From Heterohyrax brucei (taxonomy: Eukaryota > Chordata > Mammalia > Hyracoidea > Procaviidae), in assembly GCA_028571685.1 (NCBI GenBank), contig CM053154.1, positions 5,245,501 to 5,309,500 on the forward strand: a stretch of DNA of 64,000 nt, read 5' to 3'. Below, one piece after another: positions 23,730 through 34,510 of the stretch (position 1 is the first letter of the stretch; each line of letters begins with the position of its first letter). Under the pieces are notes generated by a model, which was not told the origin of the DNA, did not search any database, and was given only the letters and a program-made list of their open reading frames with translations. Position numbers and translations under genes: made by a program.

Positions 23730-24810
23730 GTCTGGTCAGGTCCAGCTCCGTCTCTGCCAGGCCTGGCGCCGCCTCACCACTCTGTGGTCGCAGGCCTTCC
23801 CCGGATGATCCCAGGGAGGGCGCAGAAATGGCATCGCGCCGGCCTCTGGGCCTGGGCGCACTGACAGGTCAACTGCTATCACGGAACGCCGCAGAGGGGT
23901 CAGAGGGTCCTGCCCACCTCAGGGTCTTCCACCGCACCGCGCTCCCCCTGGGAGTTGGCGCAACTCCGAACACTTTCTCCAAAGCCTCCTGTCCCCTCCC
24001 CGGGTTCGCGCAGCCCCGCATCCTGCGGGCACCCCCTCGACCTCACGCCTTTCCCACAAGCCGGGCCCTCGCCCCTCGCCACGCTCGCTCCCTCCCTCCC
24101 TGATGCGGGCAGGAGACCCCGGCTCTGGACCCCTGCAGACGAAGAGGAGCGCGAGGGCCGCCCCTGCAGGCGCGAAGTTGTGCTTGGGCTGCTGGCAGGG
24201 CGCGCTGCGCCGGCAGCCCAGGTCCAGGGTCCCCGGCCGCTGCCACCGGGCACGCCGGGCCGGCGGGGACCGCGCTCCGGGATCCACGGCGCGCGGCCTC
24301 GCTCCCTTCGCCGCGGCCCCGGCCTGCTGGCCGCCGGACGCGCACGGCCACCCCGAGGGCGCCCGCCCTAGGAGGCCACCCACCCGCGCCCCGCGCCCGC
24401 TCACCTCGGGGGCGCAGGTCCGGTCTCTCTGATCGCGCCGGCGAGGCGGCTCCGCATCTCCCGGCGCTCGCCGCCCTCCCGGCGCCGCGGTCCCCGCCGG
24501 GGGAGAGGGTCGTGGGGACGCGCGCAGCGAGCCGGTCCCGGCGCCGCCAGCCCGAAGCCGAGCGGAAATCTGTCCGGCCGGCAGGGTCGCCGCCTCGGCT
24601 CGCTCGGCTCGGCGGCGGGGGCGGGCCCGGTGCGCGAGGACCCGGGCGACGCCTGGTGCCCGGCGAGGGGAGCGCAGCCGGGGCCTCCGTACCTGGCCGC
24701 CGCCCGCCGGAGGGGACGCCCTGAGGCCCGGAAGGATGCGGCCACCGGGAGGGTTACCCAGCCTGGGATCCCCACCGCCGGGACCTGGGAGCGCGTGGAG
24801 GGTAGGTGTT
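23730..24810. promoter_or_regulatory. CpG island, inferred PTPRE promoter
   Basis: This is the only long, strongly GC- and CpG-rich, repeat-free stretch in the window, with a GC box (GGGGGCGGG) near 24616-24624. In mammals CLRN3 is neighboured upstream by PTPRE, a receptor-type tyrosine phosphatase, transcribed in the opposite direction with its start roughly 10-15 kb away. This island is 11 kb from the CLRN3 start, as expected. No PTPRE protein sequence is visible here because its first exon is non-coding. The island is seen directly; the gene name is an inference from gene order. Confidence 0.7.
24405..24650 (-). other. PTPRE: Candidate non-coding first exon of PTPRE
   Basis: Read on the minus strand, 24405 is the last base before a near-consensus donor, CCCGAG|GTGAGCGG, inside the CpG island. 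A second usable minus-strand donor, GGCCAG|GTACGG, ends a possible alternative first exon at 24693. The 5' boundary (transcription start) is not visible and the upper coordinate is a guess placed near the GC box. Confidence 0.45.
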
Positions 24811-25180
24811 GACAGGTGCTCAGACATGGGGGACAAGGCCAGGCGTTTCCCACCCAGCCCGGTGAGGGACAGGAAGCAGCGTGAAGGAGGAAAGCTTGGG
24901 CCATTTCTGGCTGAGACAGCAGTGAAACCTCCCGTCCCTGGGCGCTTCTTTCCACGTGATCCTACGTTAACTATCCAGGAGGCTTCAGAGAAAGAAAATT
25001 CCATCTGAAGGTCACCGAAGATGCTGGTGACATGTGCCACTGTCATCTTTGTTCTGAAAACACAAGCAGACGCAAAGCACTCTGACGCCCTGTGAGGACT
25101 TGGAGCCTTCCTCTCCTGGCCTTGCCCGCTCTCCCTGGGGCCATGTCCAGCCCCAGGCTTTAAAGCCACCCAGTTGGGGT
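24811..25180. other. Unassigned stretch upstream of the CpG island (minus-strand view)
   Basis: No repeat recognised. On the minus strand this would be the distal PTPRE promoter. Confidence 0.3.
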
Positions 25181-25365
25181 CAGGAGTTCCTGGTTATTGG
25201 CTGGTAACCTGAAGGGTGGGGGTTGGAGTACACCTGGAGTTGCGCTGGCAGACCAGCATGGCAATCTACTTTCAGAAGGTCACAGCCATGGAAGGCCCTG
25301 GGGAGCTCCACTGCACTGTGACTCACACACTGTGGCCATGAGTCAGTCAGCTGGATACAACTGGC
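25181..25365 (+). mobile_element. AfroSINE-like, diverged
   Basis: 'gcaatctactttcagaaggt', 'cacagccatggaaggccctg' and 'ggccatgagtcagtcagctg' match the long subfamily in order; the head is poorly preserved. Confidence 0.55.
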
Positions 25366-26170
25366 CGGTGTGGCAGGCTGGTTACAGGGGGCTAGCCAGC
25401 AAAGACAGTGCTCCCCAGAACTGTCCCCGGAGCTGAGCGCCTCCTGCTTGTCTCATCATGACTGACTCAGTGCTGGCTGGCACTCAGGGAGTCCCACAGT
25501 CCGGCTTCTGCTCTGCTTCCATCTCCTCTCCCCCAGTCTGTCTCCAAGCTGATGTCCCCTCTAGGTCCCAAATGCGTCTGGAACACATCCTCTTCTCCCT
25601 GTCTCCACTGCCTTCGTCTCTCTGACATCTGCCATGGTCCTCTAGCATTAGCAGACACACTCAACCACCCATCCTTCAAGGAAGCAGGGTTTACAAACAC
25701 CCACCAAGCCCTGCAGGGCCCTTCTTAAAGGCTTCCACTCAGAATATACCCCAACTCCCTGCCTGAGCCTGCATGGTCTGCTGACTTCCCAGCTGCCCCT
25801 TCGCCTGACCTCAGGGTGCTCTGGGGACAGGACCAGCTCTTGGCTTCTGGGCCGGGGTCTTTCCCACCTGGGCCCTTTGTACCTGAGGCTGTCTCTCCTG
25901 ATTCTCTTCCCCCCTTTCACCTGTCTATTCCTCCCCCAGCCTCAGGGAGGCCTTCCCTCAACCCACCCCTCACCCTCATGGTGCCTGAAGACCCTCTGTT
26001 TGCGATTCTTGAGTGTTTATTCACTTTCTGAGGTTCTCCCATCCACCTTTCCCAGAGCTGGGGAGTCCAGGAAGGTGCTGGCTGTGCTTGTCCCATCGCC
26101 CTGCCGTCCTGAAAGCTGGGACACACTCTGTCAAAGTTTTAGATCAAAAGCATCCCCTCAAGTATTCTTT
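25366..26170. other. Unassigned stretch
   Basis: Pyrimidine-rich on the + strand, no gene or repeat recognised. Confidence 0.3.
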
Positions 26171-26321
26171 AAACCAAATAACCAGATCCAAGCGCGTTGC
26201 TGTCACGCTGATTCCAATTCACAGGGACCCCGTGGGGCAGTTCTCGGTTCCACAGGGTAGAGTCCAGCCACAGACAGTTCGGTCAGCAGCTGGACTCCTA
26301 ATCAGCATGGCACCAGGGTTC
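26171..26321 (-). mobile_element. AfroSINE, antisense, diverged
   Basis: 'gttgctgtcacgctgattcc', 'gttcggtcagcagctggact' and a terminal 'ggcaccagggttcc'. Confidence 0.75.
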
Positions 26322-27300
26322 CAAACCAAACAACGGCTTAGCTTAGTTAGTAAGGAAAGTTGCCCTGAGCCTCCTGCTGTTTTAAGAACCGTTTGATGGG
26401 ATCAGATGATCAACAACTGGAAAGACACGAGTGGAAGCTCAGGGAGCAGCGAGTTTACGCTGACACGAGAGGAGCAACTGAGAAAGGAGGGTTCGGGGTG
26501 CCCCACGTCCTGAAGCCCTGTGACCGGTGCTGCTCTGCACCTGTGGAATTGTGGACGGGGTGAATGTTCTTCCGTGTGTGATAAACAACACCCAAAAGTG
26601 TACAGGCTGCGAGAGCAGGGGGTGTGCCCCAGCTGGCAGGGCAGGGACGTGTGCCCCCCAGCCTAGGGTGGCGGGGGCGAGTCGCTCTCTACTGAGTGTG
26701 CCTTCAGGGAACAGCCAGGTTGGGGTGGGGCCAGGCAGCAGAGTGACAGCGCCAGCTCGAGGTTTTCCTTGGCTGGTGGCCTCACAGCCAGCCTTGTTTA
26801 CACAAAGGCAATCATTTCTCACCTCTGAAGAGCTCAGGCAGCCAGACCGGGGCTGGAAGGCAAGGGGCGGGAGTGGCTTTCTAGACCTATGCCCTCGGGG
26901 AGCAAACAGACCAGGTGACCTGGAGAAGGCAGAAAACTCTTCCATGCCAGTCATCTTGCTCCTTGTCAGCCCCTAAAGATCCTTCCAGGAGTTTAACATC
27001 AGCCCTCAGCTTCTTCGACAGTGTAGAGACTTTCATCAGTGTCACACAGAAAGGTGTTTTCACTGGCGTCTCTTGCTGGAGATGTGTGGATGGCTGAGGC
27101 AGAAGCCCGTTTATCTTCTCGGTTGTCTTCCTTCTGCCCCCCTCCTGTGTGTCAGAACAAACCTACCCAAAGCATCCCCATCCTGTGTTCCCAGGACCTC
27201 CCAGAATCTCTCATTGTTCTGAGCATCTGGCCACTCTTATCCCCACATCCTCAGAATACAGTCATTTCACACATACAAAAGTATGTTTGAGTTTAGACTT
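26322..27300. other. Unassigned stretch
   Basis: No gene or recognised repeat over about 1 kb. Confidence 0.3.
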
Positions 27301-27309
27301 CTTGATCAC

Positions 27310-27475
27310 AAAACCCAAAAAAACCCCACTGCCATGAAGTCAGGTCCGACTCATAGCAGCTCTAGAGGTCAGAAAATTGCCCCATAGAGTTTCTAAGGAG
27401 CACCTGGCAGATTTGAACCGCCAACATTTTGATTAGAAGACATAGCACTTAACCCACTACGCCACCAGGGTTTCC
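27310..27475 (-). mobile_element. AfroSINE, antisense, exact 11-bp target duplication
   Basis: 'aacccaaaaaaaccccactg' to 'cgccaccagggtttcc'. CTTGATCACAA occurs at 27301-27311 and again at 27478-27488. Confidence 0.95.
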
Positions 27476-27561
27476 TCCTTGATCACAAGACACGAATTTT
27501 TTGAACTAAATAAATAATGCACTGCATACGCGGATGCAGATGTGTGTGTATAAAAACTGAA

Positions 27562-28289
27562 ACACCAAACCTGTTGCCTTTGAGTTGATTCCAAGTCCAT
27601 AGGACAGAGTAGAACTGCCCAATGTGGTTTCCCAAGTGTTGCTGGTAGACTCCAAATACCAGTGTTTTGGTTAGGAGCTGTCATGGACTGAATTGTGTTC
27701 CCCTAAAAAATGTGTGTAGTAGTTTGCCTGGGCCATGATTCCTGAGATTTTGTGATTGTCTTCTATCCTGTGATTTTCCTGTGCTGTAAATCTTAAGCTC
27801 TGCCTGTGGCTAATCACTAGGATTATGTTAAAAGGGTTTAGGGCGGGACCCTAACATCATTCCTAAGGTCACTGCCTTGCTCCAATGTAAAGAGAGCTTC
27901 CCCGGAGTGTGGCTTGTACCACCTTTTATCTTTCATCCTATGAGAGACAAAAGGAGAGAGAAGGAAGCGGAGAGCTGGGAACGTGATACCATCAAGAAAG
28001 CGGCACCTGGAGTAGAATGCGTCCTTCAGACCTGGGGCTCCTGCGCCAACATGTTGCTCCCTGACCAGAGACTGAGGCAGCACAAGGACCTTCCTTCAGA
28101 TCTGACAAAGAGGGAAAGCCTTTCCCTGGAGCCACCCAAGACACCCTGAATTTGAACTTGTAGCCTAGTGGATTGTGTAAGAATAAACTTCTCTTTGTTA
28201 AGGTCTTCCATTCACGGTATTTCTGTTAGAGCAGCACCAGACGACGGAAGCAGCAGCCATGTGACAAACCACTGTGCCACCAGGACCCC
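27562..28289 (-). mobile_element. AfroSINE, antisense, split by a solo LTR
   Basis: The body and most of the head lie at 27562-27678 ('agacagagtagaactgcccaa'-type block to 'ttggttaggagc'). The rest of the head ('ccactgtgccaccaggaccc') resumes at 28253. The 574-bp LTR lies between the two parts. Confidence 0.85.
27679..28252 (+). mobile_element. Solo LTR, complete, inserted in a SINE
   Basis: Runs from TGTCATGGACTGAATTGTGT to ...GACGACGGAAGCA, with AATAAA in the last 70 bases. The flanks GGAGC (27674-27678) and GCAGC (28253-28257) fit a 5-bp target duplication with one mismatch, as in ERVL-type elements. No gag, pol or env sequence is present. Confidence 0.85.
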
Positions 28290-28793
28290 GTGAGTGCACA
28301 TGGTGTGAGTAATTCCTTTCGAGACAAGTGCTCACCTATGTCAGCATGAGAGCAGGCACCGTCTGACCTGTAGTAGCAAAGGCCATTGACGACTTCTTTT
28401 CTGATATGATTAACAGAAATTGACTCAATCTGCTAAATAAACTGATGTGTAGAAATTCAGGCTGGTACCTCTGGCAGGCCCAACGCTGAAGCCGTCAGCA
28501 GCTCCTGTGAGCTTCAGACCATTTCACTGCTCTTGAAATATCCTGCTTCTTGTTGCTCCCAAACCACGGAGTCTCACAGGGAAGGTTGGCAGAAGTCTAT
28601 TTTTATCCCAACTTTGAGAAATTACAAGACCATTGAAAGATTTCTGGCCTAAGGACATGGTGTCATTTCCATATTGCTTACCATGAAATCGAAATCCCTA
28701 CCCCACAGACTGTGTCTCTCACAGAATGAGTGATGCTCGGCGTTTCTACACTATGTATGACTTCTGCTTGAGCTAGGAAGTAAGGGATACATA
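28290..28793. other. Unassigned stretch
   Basis: No recognised content. Confidence 0.3.
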
Positions 28794-29356
28794 CGAGGAC
28801 TGCCAATTAAGTTTGTGAACTTATCCTAGAAAAAGTGCTCCACACCTCACTGCTGAGTATCACTGATGTCACCCTGGAAGTACTCCCCTTGGGAAGCTCT
28901 GCACAGACACCAGTGCCCCATCCACCCTTCAAAGCACTTTTCGAACGTTTTCTGGAATGGCCATCAGAGCTGTCATTGTATTACCCTTGATGTCCTCAAT
29001 GTCATCAAAATGTCTTCCTTTCAATATTTCTTTTCATTTCAGGTAAAGAAAAAAGTCACTGGGGGCCAGATCAGGTGAGCAGGGAGGCGTGCTCCAATGC
29101 AGTTAGTTATTTACTGGCTCCAAACTCCCTCACAGGTAACTGTACAATTAAGTTTGTGAACTTGCCACCTGCCACCGTGCAAAATGGCTATTCTGGAAAG
29201 AGTTCCCAGATTGCTTTGAAGGGTGGACCAGGTGCTGGCATCGGCGCAGAGCTTCCCCAGGGGAACACTTCGAAGGTGATCGTAATGACATTCAGCAGTG
29301 AGGCGTGTAGCAGTGCTTAGACCAATTAAGTTTTCAGACTTAATTGTCAGACCTCG
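28794..29356 (-). mobile_element. Mariner-derived non-autonomous element with long inverted arms
   Basis: Terminal inverted repeats CGAGGACTGCCAATTAAG / CGAGGTCTGACAATTAAG are flanked by TA (28792-28793 and 29357-29358), the mariner target. The minus strand of 28820-29090 encodes a broken C-terminal transposase piece (FDDIEDIKGN, MTALMAIPE, QGEYFQGD). The left arm 28794-28964 and right arm 29184-29356 are inverted copies of each other, so the C-terminal end is present twice. An internal TIR-like 'attaagtttgtgaacttg' sits at about 29147. Confidence 0.85.
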
Positions 29357-29856
29357 TAAGATCCAGCACCAGGATTCTAAGGAGACTCCCTTGTGGAATG
29401 GGATACAGGTAGCTATTCCTTATCAGTTATTAAAACAGGGCAGAAATTTAGTTTTAAATGTTTCATTTCCTGAGGCACTGCACTATTCAGAAAGACTTTT
29501 ATGAGCAAAAACCATTACCTCTTTAATGGAAAATTGTGATCATCTTAAGGTAATCTTTCTATTAACATGATCTCATAGAAACTACATATTTTTTATAATA
29601 AAAACACAAATGTACACAAATTGATGTAAAATAATAACATGAATCCCATCCTATATGCCAGAGCTCTGTGCGTTGTGAGGAATGGATTTGTGATGATTAT
29701 TTTTTAAGTCACTGATATTTAATACCCTTCTTGATAAACACAAGAAGAAACCAGCAGCTCCAAAATTCAATAATAAAAAAAGAGAGAGAGGAGAGTAAGT
29801 CGCGGTGCGTTCCAGGCCAGCCCAGGACTACCACCCTTCTCTGCAGCAGCTCACAT
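29357..29856. other. Unassigned AT-rich stretch
   Basis: No gene or recognised repeat. Confidence 0.3.
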
Positions 29857-30008
29857 GGCCCGGGCGGTGCAGTGACGCAGAGCTGGGATGCTCTCCAAAC
29901 AAATGGCAGCTCATGTCCAGGAGCTGGCTCCTTGGAAACCCTATGGGTCAATTCTGCTTCACCCTATAGGGTCCGTATGAGTCAGAATCGACTCAAGAGC
30001 AATGAGGA
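29857..30008 (+). mobile_element. AfroSINE
   Basis: 'catggcccgggcggtgcagt' head, 'ggctccttggaaaccctatg', 'atgagtcagaatcgactcaa' and the 'gagcaatgagg' end. Confidence 0.88.
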
Positions 30009-30356
30009 ACAGTTTTATAGCCTCATCCAGCATTTTCCCAGGGATGGTGCGTGCGGGACACTGTCACAGTGGGGTTGTAGGTAGCTCGGGGCAGCTAGAA
30101 TGTATCTCATGTACTTGGGTGTTTCCGCATATATCTTAGAAAACTGATTTGTGATTTTGTTACAACTAGGTTGATGTAGTATGGGGTCCTAGTACCTTGG
30201 TTTATTTGAATCTATAGATGGTTGATTGAGAGAAAATCACAAGGGCACTCATCGAGATGGTTGGCAGTCATACATGGCAAACACTGCAGCAGGGGACCTG
30301 AGTGGCTAACTTGTGGGAAACCTGGAGCCAGAGCCACCTCCTAGCCGCTGGGTACT

Positions 30357-30555
30357 GGAGCTGACCTTCGTCCCCTGGAGCTGACCTTTGTCCCCTAGAG
30401 CTGACCTTCATCCCCTGGAGCTGACCTTCATCCCCTGGAGCTGACCTTTGTCCCCTAGAGCTGACCTTTGTCCCCTGGAGCTGACCGTTGTCCCCTGGAG
30501 CTGACCTTCATCCAGCAGAGCTGACCTTCGTCCCCTGGAGCTGACCTTTGTCCCA
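30357..30555. repeat. 20-bp minisatellite, ten units
   Basis: Ten units of ggagctgacctttgtcccct and close variants, exact 20-bp period from 30361 to 30541. Nearly all units contain TGACCT, the complement of the nuclear-receptor half-site AGGTCA. Confidence 0.95.
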
Positions 30556-31661
30556 GCTTTAGCTTGTCCTCCCATCTGCGATTTTCACATTTCAGACTGT
30601 TCTCCACTTGGCTGGTCTGCTCACCACAGGCTCTGGCAGCAGTCAGTTTGTCCCCCACCCAGTCCTGCCCTAGCCCATCCCTCATGCAGCTCTTCTGCCT
30701 GGACCCAGTCTTAGGTCTCCTCTTACTAATCGTGGGGAGCTAGACATTCTCCACGGCAGTGTCTTATTCAGGCGGATTGGGAAAGGGTCTTGACTTCAGA
30801 GAGATCCTAATCAACAGAGCCAGTTGAAGGAAGATTGTGGGTTCCTCTGCTTCCTCCAAACTCCAACTGAACCAAAACGAATTCCGGTAACAAGATCTCA
30901 TCTCTGTGTTCTCTGTGTTCTTGGTCTGTAGGTGCACGGTTGCCTGAGTGCTAGCTAGATGCCACGTGATTTCTGGGAGAGAGACACGTGGTTTTCTGTT
31001 ACAAAATTGAGGCTGAGAGATTAAAATCTGGACAAGGATGAAAGTCCATGACCTGAGGAGCAGGGCCAAAGGGGAGCCAACCAAGAGCTAGAGAGAGACA
31101 GTGGGGCAAACCGAAAGACAGTGAGATACCCCCTCACGTTATGCACAGGGACAGACCACCTGGTAAGCAAGGTCCTCATGGGTTTACTTGTGATTTGCTT
31201 ACTAACCAGTTCTCATCACGTCTTTGAAAGTGTTTACTTGTTTAAGTGTTCCTTGTGAAACTGTGCACTGCAGACTAGTAACTGAGCACCGCTAAGCCGG
31301 TGCGTGCCTTGCCTGCTGGCTCATCCACCCCGTGTAGTGCACAAGGCTTCCTTTACCCCAAACTTGGGTGAGTTTAACCCAGTTCAAGTCAGGCGCTTTC
31401 TCATTCCTTCTTGCCTGTGTGTACTCAGGAAAAATAATGACTCCTGAGAACCTGGAGAAGATAAGGCAAAGAAAGCCTTGTTAAGGTAAGAGGGATGCAG
31501 GAGAACTGACCACACAGTGTTAGAGTTAACCAGTGGGCAGATAGAACTCTAAGCATCAGCAAAAACAAAAGACATAGGATGAGAACCATGTCAACATACA
31601 GCAAAACTAAAGGAAGCCGTGAAGGGACGCAGTTTCTCTTGCGTGTGTCTAAGAATGTACA
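30556..31661. other. Unassigned stretch
   Basis: No gene or repeat recognised over 1.1 kb of PTPRE-CLRN3 interval. Confidence 0.3.
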
Positions 31662-31862
31662 ATAAACCCAGTGTCATTAGTTCAATTCTGGCTCACAGTG
31701 ACTCCACAGGACAGAACAGAAGTGCCCCACAGGGTTTCCAAGGCTATAAATCTTTATGGGAGCAGACTGACACATCTTTCTCATACGGAGTGGCTGGTGG
31801 ATTCGAACCACCGACCTTTTAGTTAGCAACTAAGCACTTACAGTCACTGCACCCTAGGGCTA
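31662..31862 (-). mobile_element. AfroSINE, antisense, long variant
   Basis: 'gttcaattctggctcacagt', the extra 'aaggctataaatctttatgg', and 'ggattcgaaccaccgacctt'. Confidence 0.9.
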
Positions 31863-32570
31863 CTGTAGAACTTTCCATGAGAAGTGACTAATGCTGACAT
31901 AATAAAACAACCAAGATGAGATGAAGAGTAGCCTTCAGAGGGGAGAAAAGACATTGGGACTCCAAACCACTGAATTTCATATTTAATACATAAATTAGAC
32001 GAAGACATGGATGAAAAAATCAATTATCATTATGAAGGGAAGGCAAAGTGAGCACAGAGGAAAAAGATAAATAGACCAAAGGAATTAGAAAGAAGATGCT
32101 GGATATGGAAGTCAAAGATAACCCCACATGAAAAAACGGGGGGCCTTGAAGTTCAGGTTTTAGCATATGGAACACTCAGTCCAGAAATACGACCCAGAAG
32201 ACAGTCTCTGGAATGAAGGGTGTGGCTTGAAAAGAGAAGCCATGTGAAAGAGAAAGAAAATGATACGGAACGATCTAAACTAAAATGCATTCGGGTGAGT
32301 GGACTTCACAAATAACGACTCCTGTGGTCGTGGTGTCAGGTTAGATAAGTCACACACACCCGGAGGGCTGGCCTCAGTCATCTCAAGAGCCATCGCCAGG
32401 GTCAAGAGACAAAAAGCAATGTGCACAGAACACTGAGGAAAAGAGAAAGTGGCAGCTGTGTTGTCATTCAGGGGGAAGAGGAAGAAAAGTCACTGGGATC
32501 AGACTTACCTTCCAGCTTTTTTTAAAAAAAGAAAAAAACCTGAGCAAAACAGGAAAAAGATGTATCTATG
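31863..32570. other. Unassigned A-rich stretch
   Basis: Purine-rich, no gene or clear repeat. Confidence 0.3.
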
Positions 32571-32735
32571 TAGGAAACCCTGGTGGGTTAGTGGTTAAGT
32601 GCTATGTCTGCTAATCAAAAGATTAGCAGTTCAAATCCACCAGGTTCTCCTTGGAAACTCTACGGGGCAGTTCTCTCTGTCCTGTAGGGTCGCTGTGAGT
32701 CAGACCAACTCAGTGGCAGTGGGTTTGGTTTTGGC
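32571..32735 (+). mobile_element. AfroSINE, well preserved
   Basis: 'aggaaaccctggtgggttag' head through 'gtagggtcgctgtgagtcag' and 'gtgggtttggttttgg' tail. Confidence 0.94.
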
Positions 32736-33169
32736 GTTGGTTATAAAGGAGTGGTTTCCAGACACCTGACTCCAGGCAGCACAGGGCTGTTGTGCCTGCA
32801 AGGCGGCAGACGGGTAAAACTCGCAGTTACCCAAAGAGGTTCCAAAGAGGAGGTTTCCAGGTCCCCGTGCAAAAGGGGAGCCAGAAAGAATCAAATGGTT
32901 TTGTGGAATTCAAAAGAAATAGACCAGACTTTGGGGAGGTCAAACCGGTGTGAGAGCTAGAGAGGGGAGAACTGCACCCCTTTTTCTGAAGTGCAGCTGA
33001 GCAATGCCTAGCAACAGCTTCTGTGCAAGTTTGTCTGCTTTGACTGTCTTCAGAAACCTAAGCAGGAAAGAGATACAGACAAAGGTTTATGGTGAGGATG
33101 TCATGCAACATTCGTTTCTAATCTCAACTTAAAAGCGATATGTGCGAAAAAACCATGAAAAACATGGGA
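32736..33169. other. Unassigned stretch
   Basis: No recognised content. Confidence 0.3.
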
Positions 33170-33322
33170 AAAAAACCAAAACACTGCAGTTGAGTTGATT
33201 CTGACTCGTACTGATGCTATGAGACAGAGTAGAACTGCCCTGTAGAGTTTCCAAGGAGGATTGGAACAGCTGACCTTCTGGTTAGCAGCTGTAGCTCTTA
33301 ACCCCTGCAGCCCCGGGATTTC
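33170..33322 (-). mobile_element. AfroSINE, antisense
   Basis: 'aaccaaaacactgcagttga', 'agacagagtagaactgccct', 'gttagcagctgtagctctta'. Confidence 0.9.
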
Positions 33323-33787
33323 TAGTAGTAGAGTGTATGCGTGTGTATCTCCTGTCCCTCAACAAGGATTGGCTGTGTCTTCTCAGTGCCGCTTTGACAC
33401 AACCTAGGAACCCGCTGGTGAACAAAATTTGATGTGTCTGGTTACTTCAGTGGGAAAGCCAGCCAGCCAGCGACTCTAGATAAACCAGATGCTGGCTGAG
33501 AGGAGTACAGGGCAGGTTTCTCAGCGAGACAGAAGTGACGAGGTAGAAACCATCGCCCATTAGACAGAGAGGTCAGGAGGCTGGAGACCTAAGGCAGGAC
33601 GGTTCAGAACGCTGTCATCAGGGCAAGAAAGAGACATCAAGATGACATCTCTCCAGCTGTATTTTAAGTAATATGCAAATATAATTCAACTAGAGGAAAT
33701 TTGAAAGACACGCCTTTCTAATCAGCTCTAAAAATAAGGAGGAAAAGAGTTGTAAACTTCTAGCTTTCTATTCCAAGGCATGTTTGA
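33323..33787. other. Unassigned stretch
   Basis: No recognised content. Confidence 0.3.
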
Positions 33788-34290
33788 CAAAGGGATAGTG
33801 ATGTCTCTGGGGGGAGGGGTGGTGTAGGGAGTGTGGACCCCACCAGATGACATCATCAGAGGGAGTGACCCCAAAACAACTGTCTATAAAAATTTTTGTG
33901 TGGTGTTTCAACAGAAATTTATTATTTTTTAATAAAAATAGCTCTGCAGTTATTTATAACAAGAACATTTTTCCTAAGCAGGTTTACCTGTATCAATACC
34001 CCTACAGGGCTAAACTCTATGCTCAGTTCCTTTCTGAAACTTTTAGCGCTGCCCAGTCGCTGTTCCCTAGCTACTGGGACATCTCAGCTCCCGGGGGGGA
34101 GGGGGAGGGTCTCTGCACTGCCGCCAGCACTCACGGTTATTTTCTTCGCTGTTAGTGTTTACACAGTTGCTAATTTCATCCAATTTCCTGGTGTTTGAGC
34201 TGTGATATTGTGGCAGTTAGTATCTGTGAACCTCTATCAATAATTTTTCGGGTAACAAAGTAGTAATTACAGGAAAATAAGGTGTGAGAT
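33788..34290 (+). repeat. Dispersed repeat of unknown family, copy 3 (longest)
   Basis: Contains 'gacatcatcagagggagtga', 'caacagaaatttattatttt', 'aacatttttcctaagcaggt', 'agtatctgtgaacctctatc' and 'aacaaagtagtaattacagg', colinear with the copy at 20.66 kb. Confidence 0.7.
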
Positions 34291-34510
34291 ACTGGAATTA
34301 TGATTCATGAATATTATTTGTGCAAAAAAATTACAAAGCTTTGTGGAGTCTGGTACTGGAAGAGATCTATGGGGTGGGGGAATGATATCATGAGCTACCA
34401 CACTCACTGGATGTCACCAGCCCTCAAGGTTCCTCTGCAGGGGCACAGCATCCTCAGGACTTTCTGTAGGAGTAGTTGTGTCAGTTCTTGAAAGAGTAGA
34501 ACTTGATGTT

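Larger units (their letters stand above)
1..24404 (-). other. Inferred first intron of PTPRE (partial)
   Basis: If the CpG island is the PTPRE promoter, everything before it in this window is downstream of PTPRE exon 1 and belongs to its long first intron. I looked for the PTPRE signal-peptide/transmembrane exon and phosphatase exons on the minus strand and found none. The stretch holds only repeats and unassigned sequence. Confidence 0.5.

Noticed and set aside
1..24404. PTPRE coding exons on the minus strand
   Set aside because: No signal-peptide, transmembrane or phosphatase sequence was found in the minus-strand frames; presumably these exons lie beyond the window.
23919..25169. 416-codon open frame on the minus strand across the CpG island
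   Set aside because: Composition is Arg/Ala/Pro/Gly, as expected from GC-rich DNA with few stops; other frames are open there as well and no domain is recognisable. It crosses the candidate splice donors of a non-coding exon.
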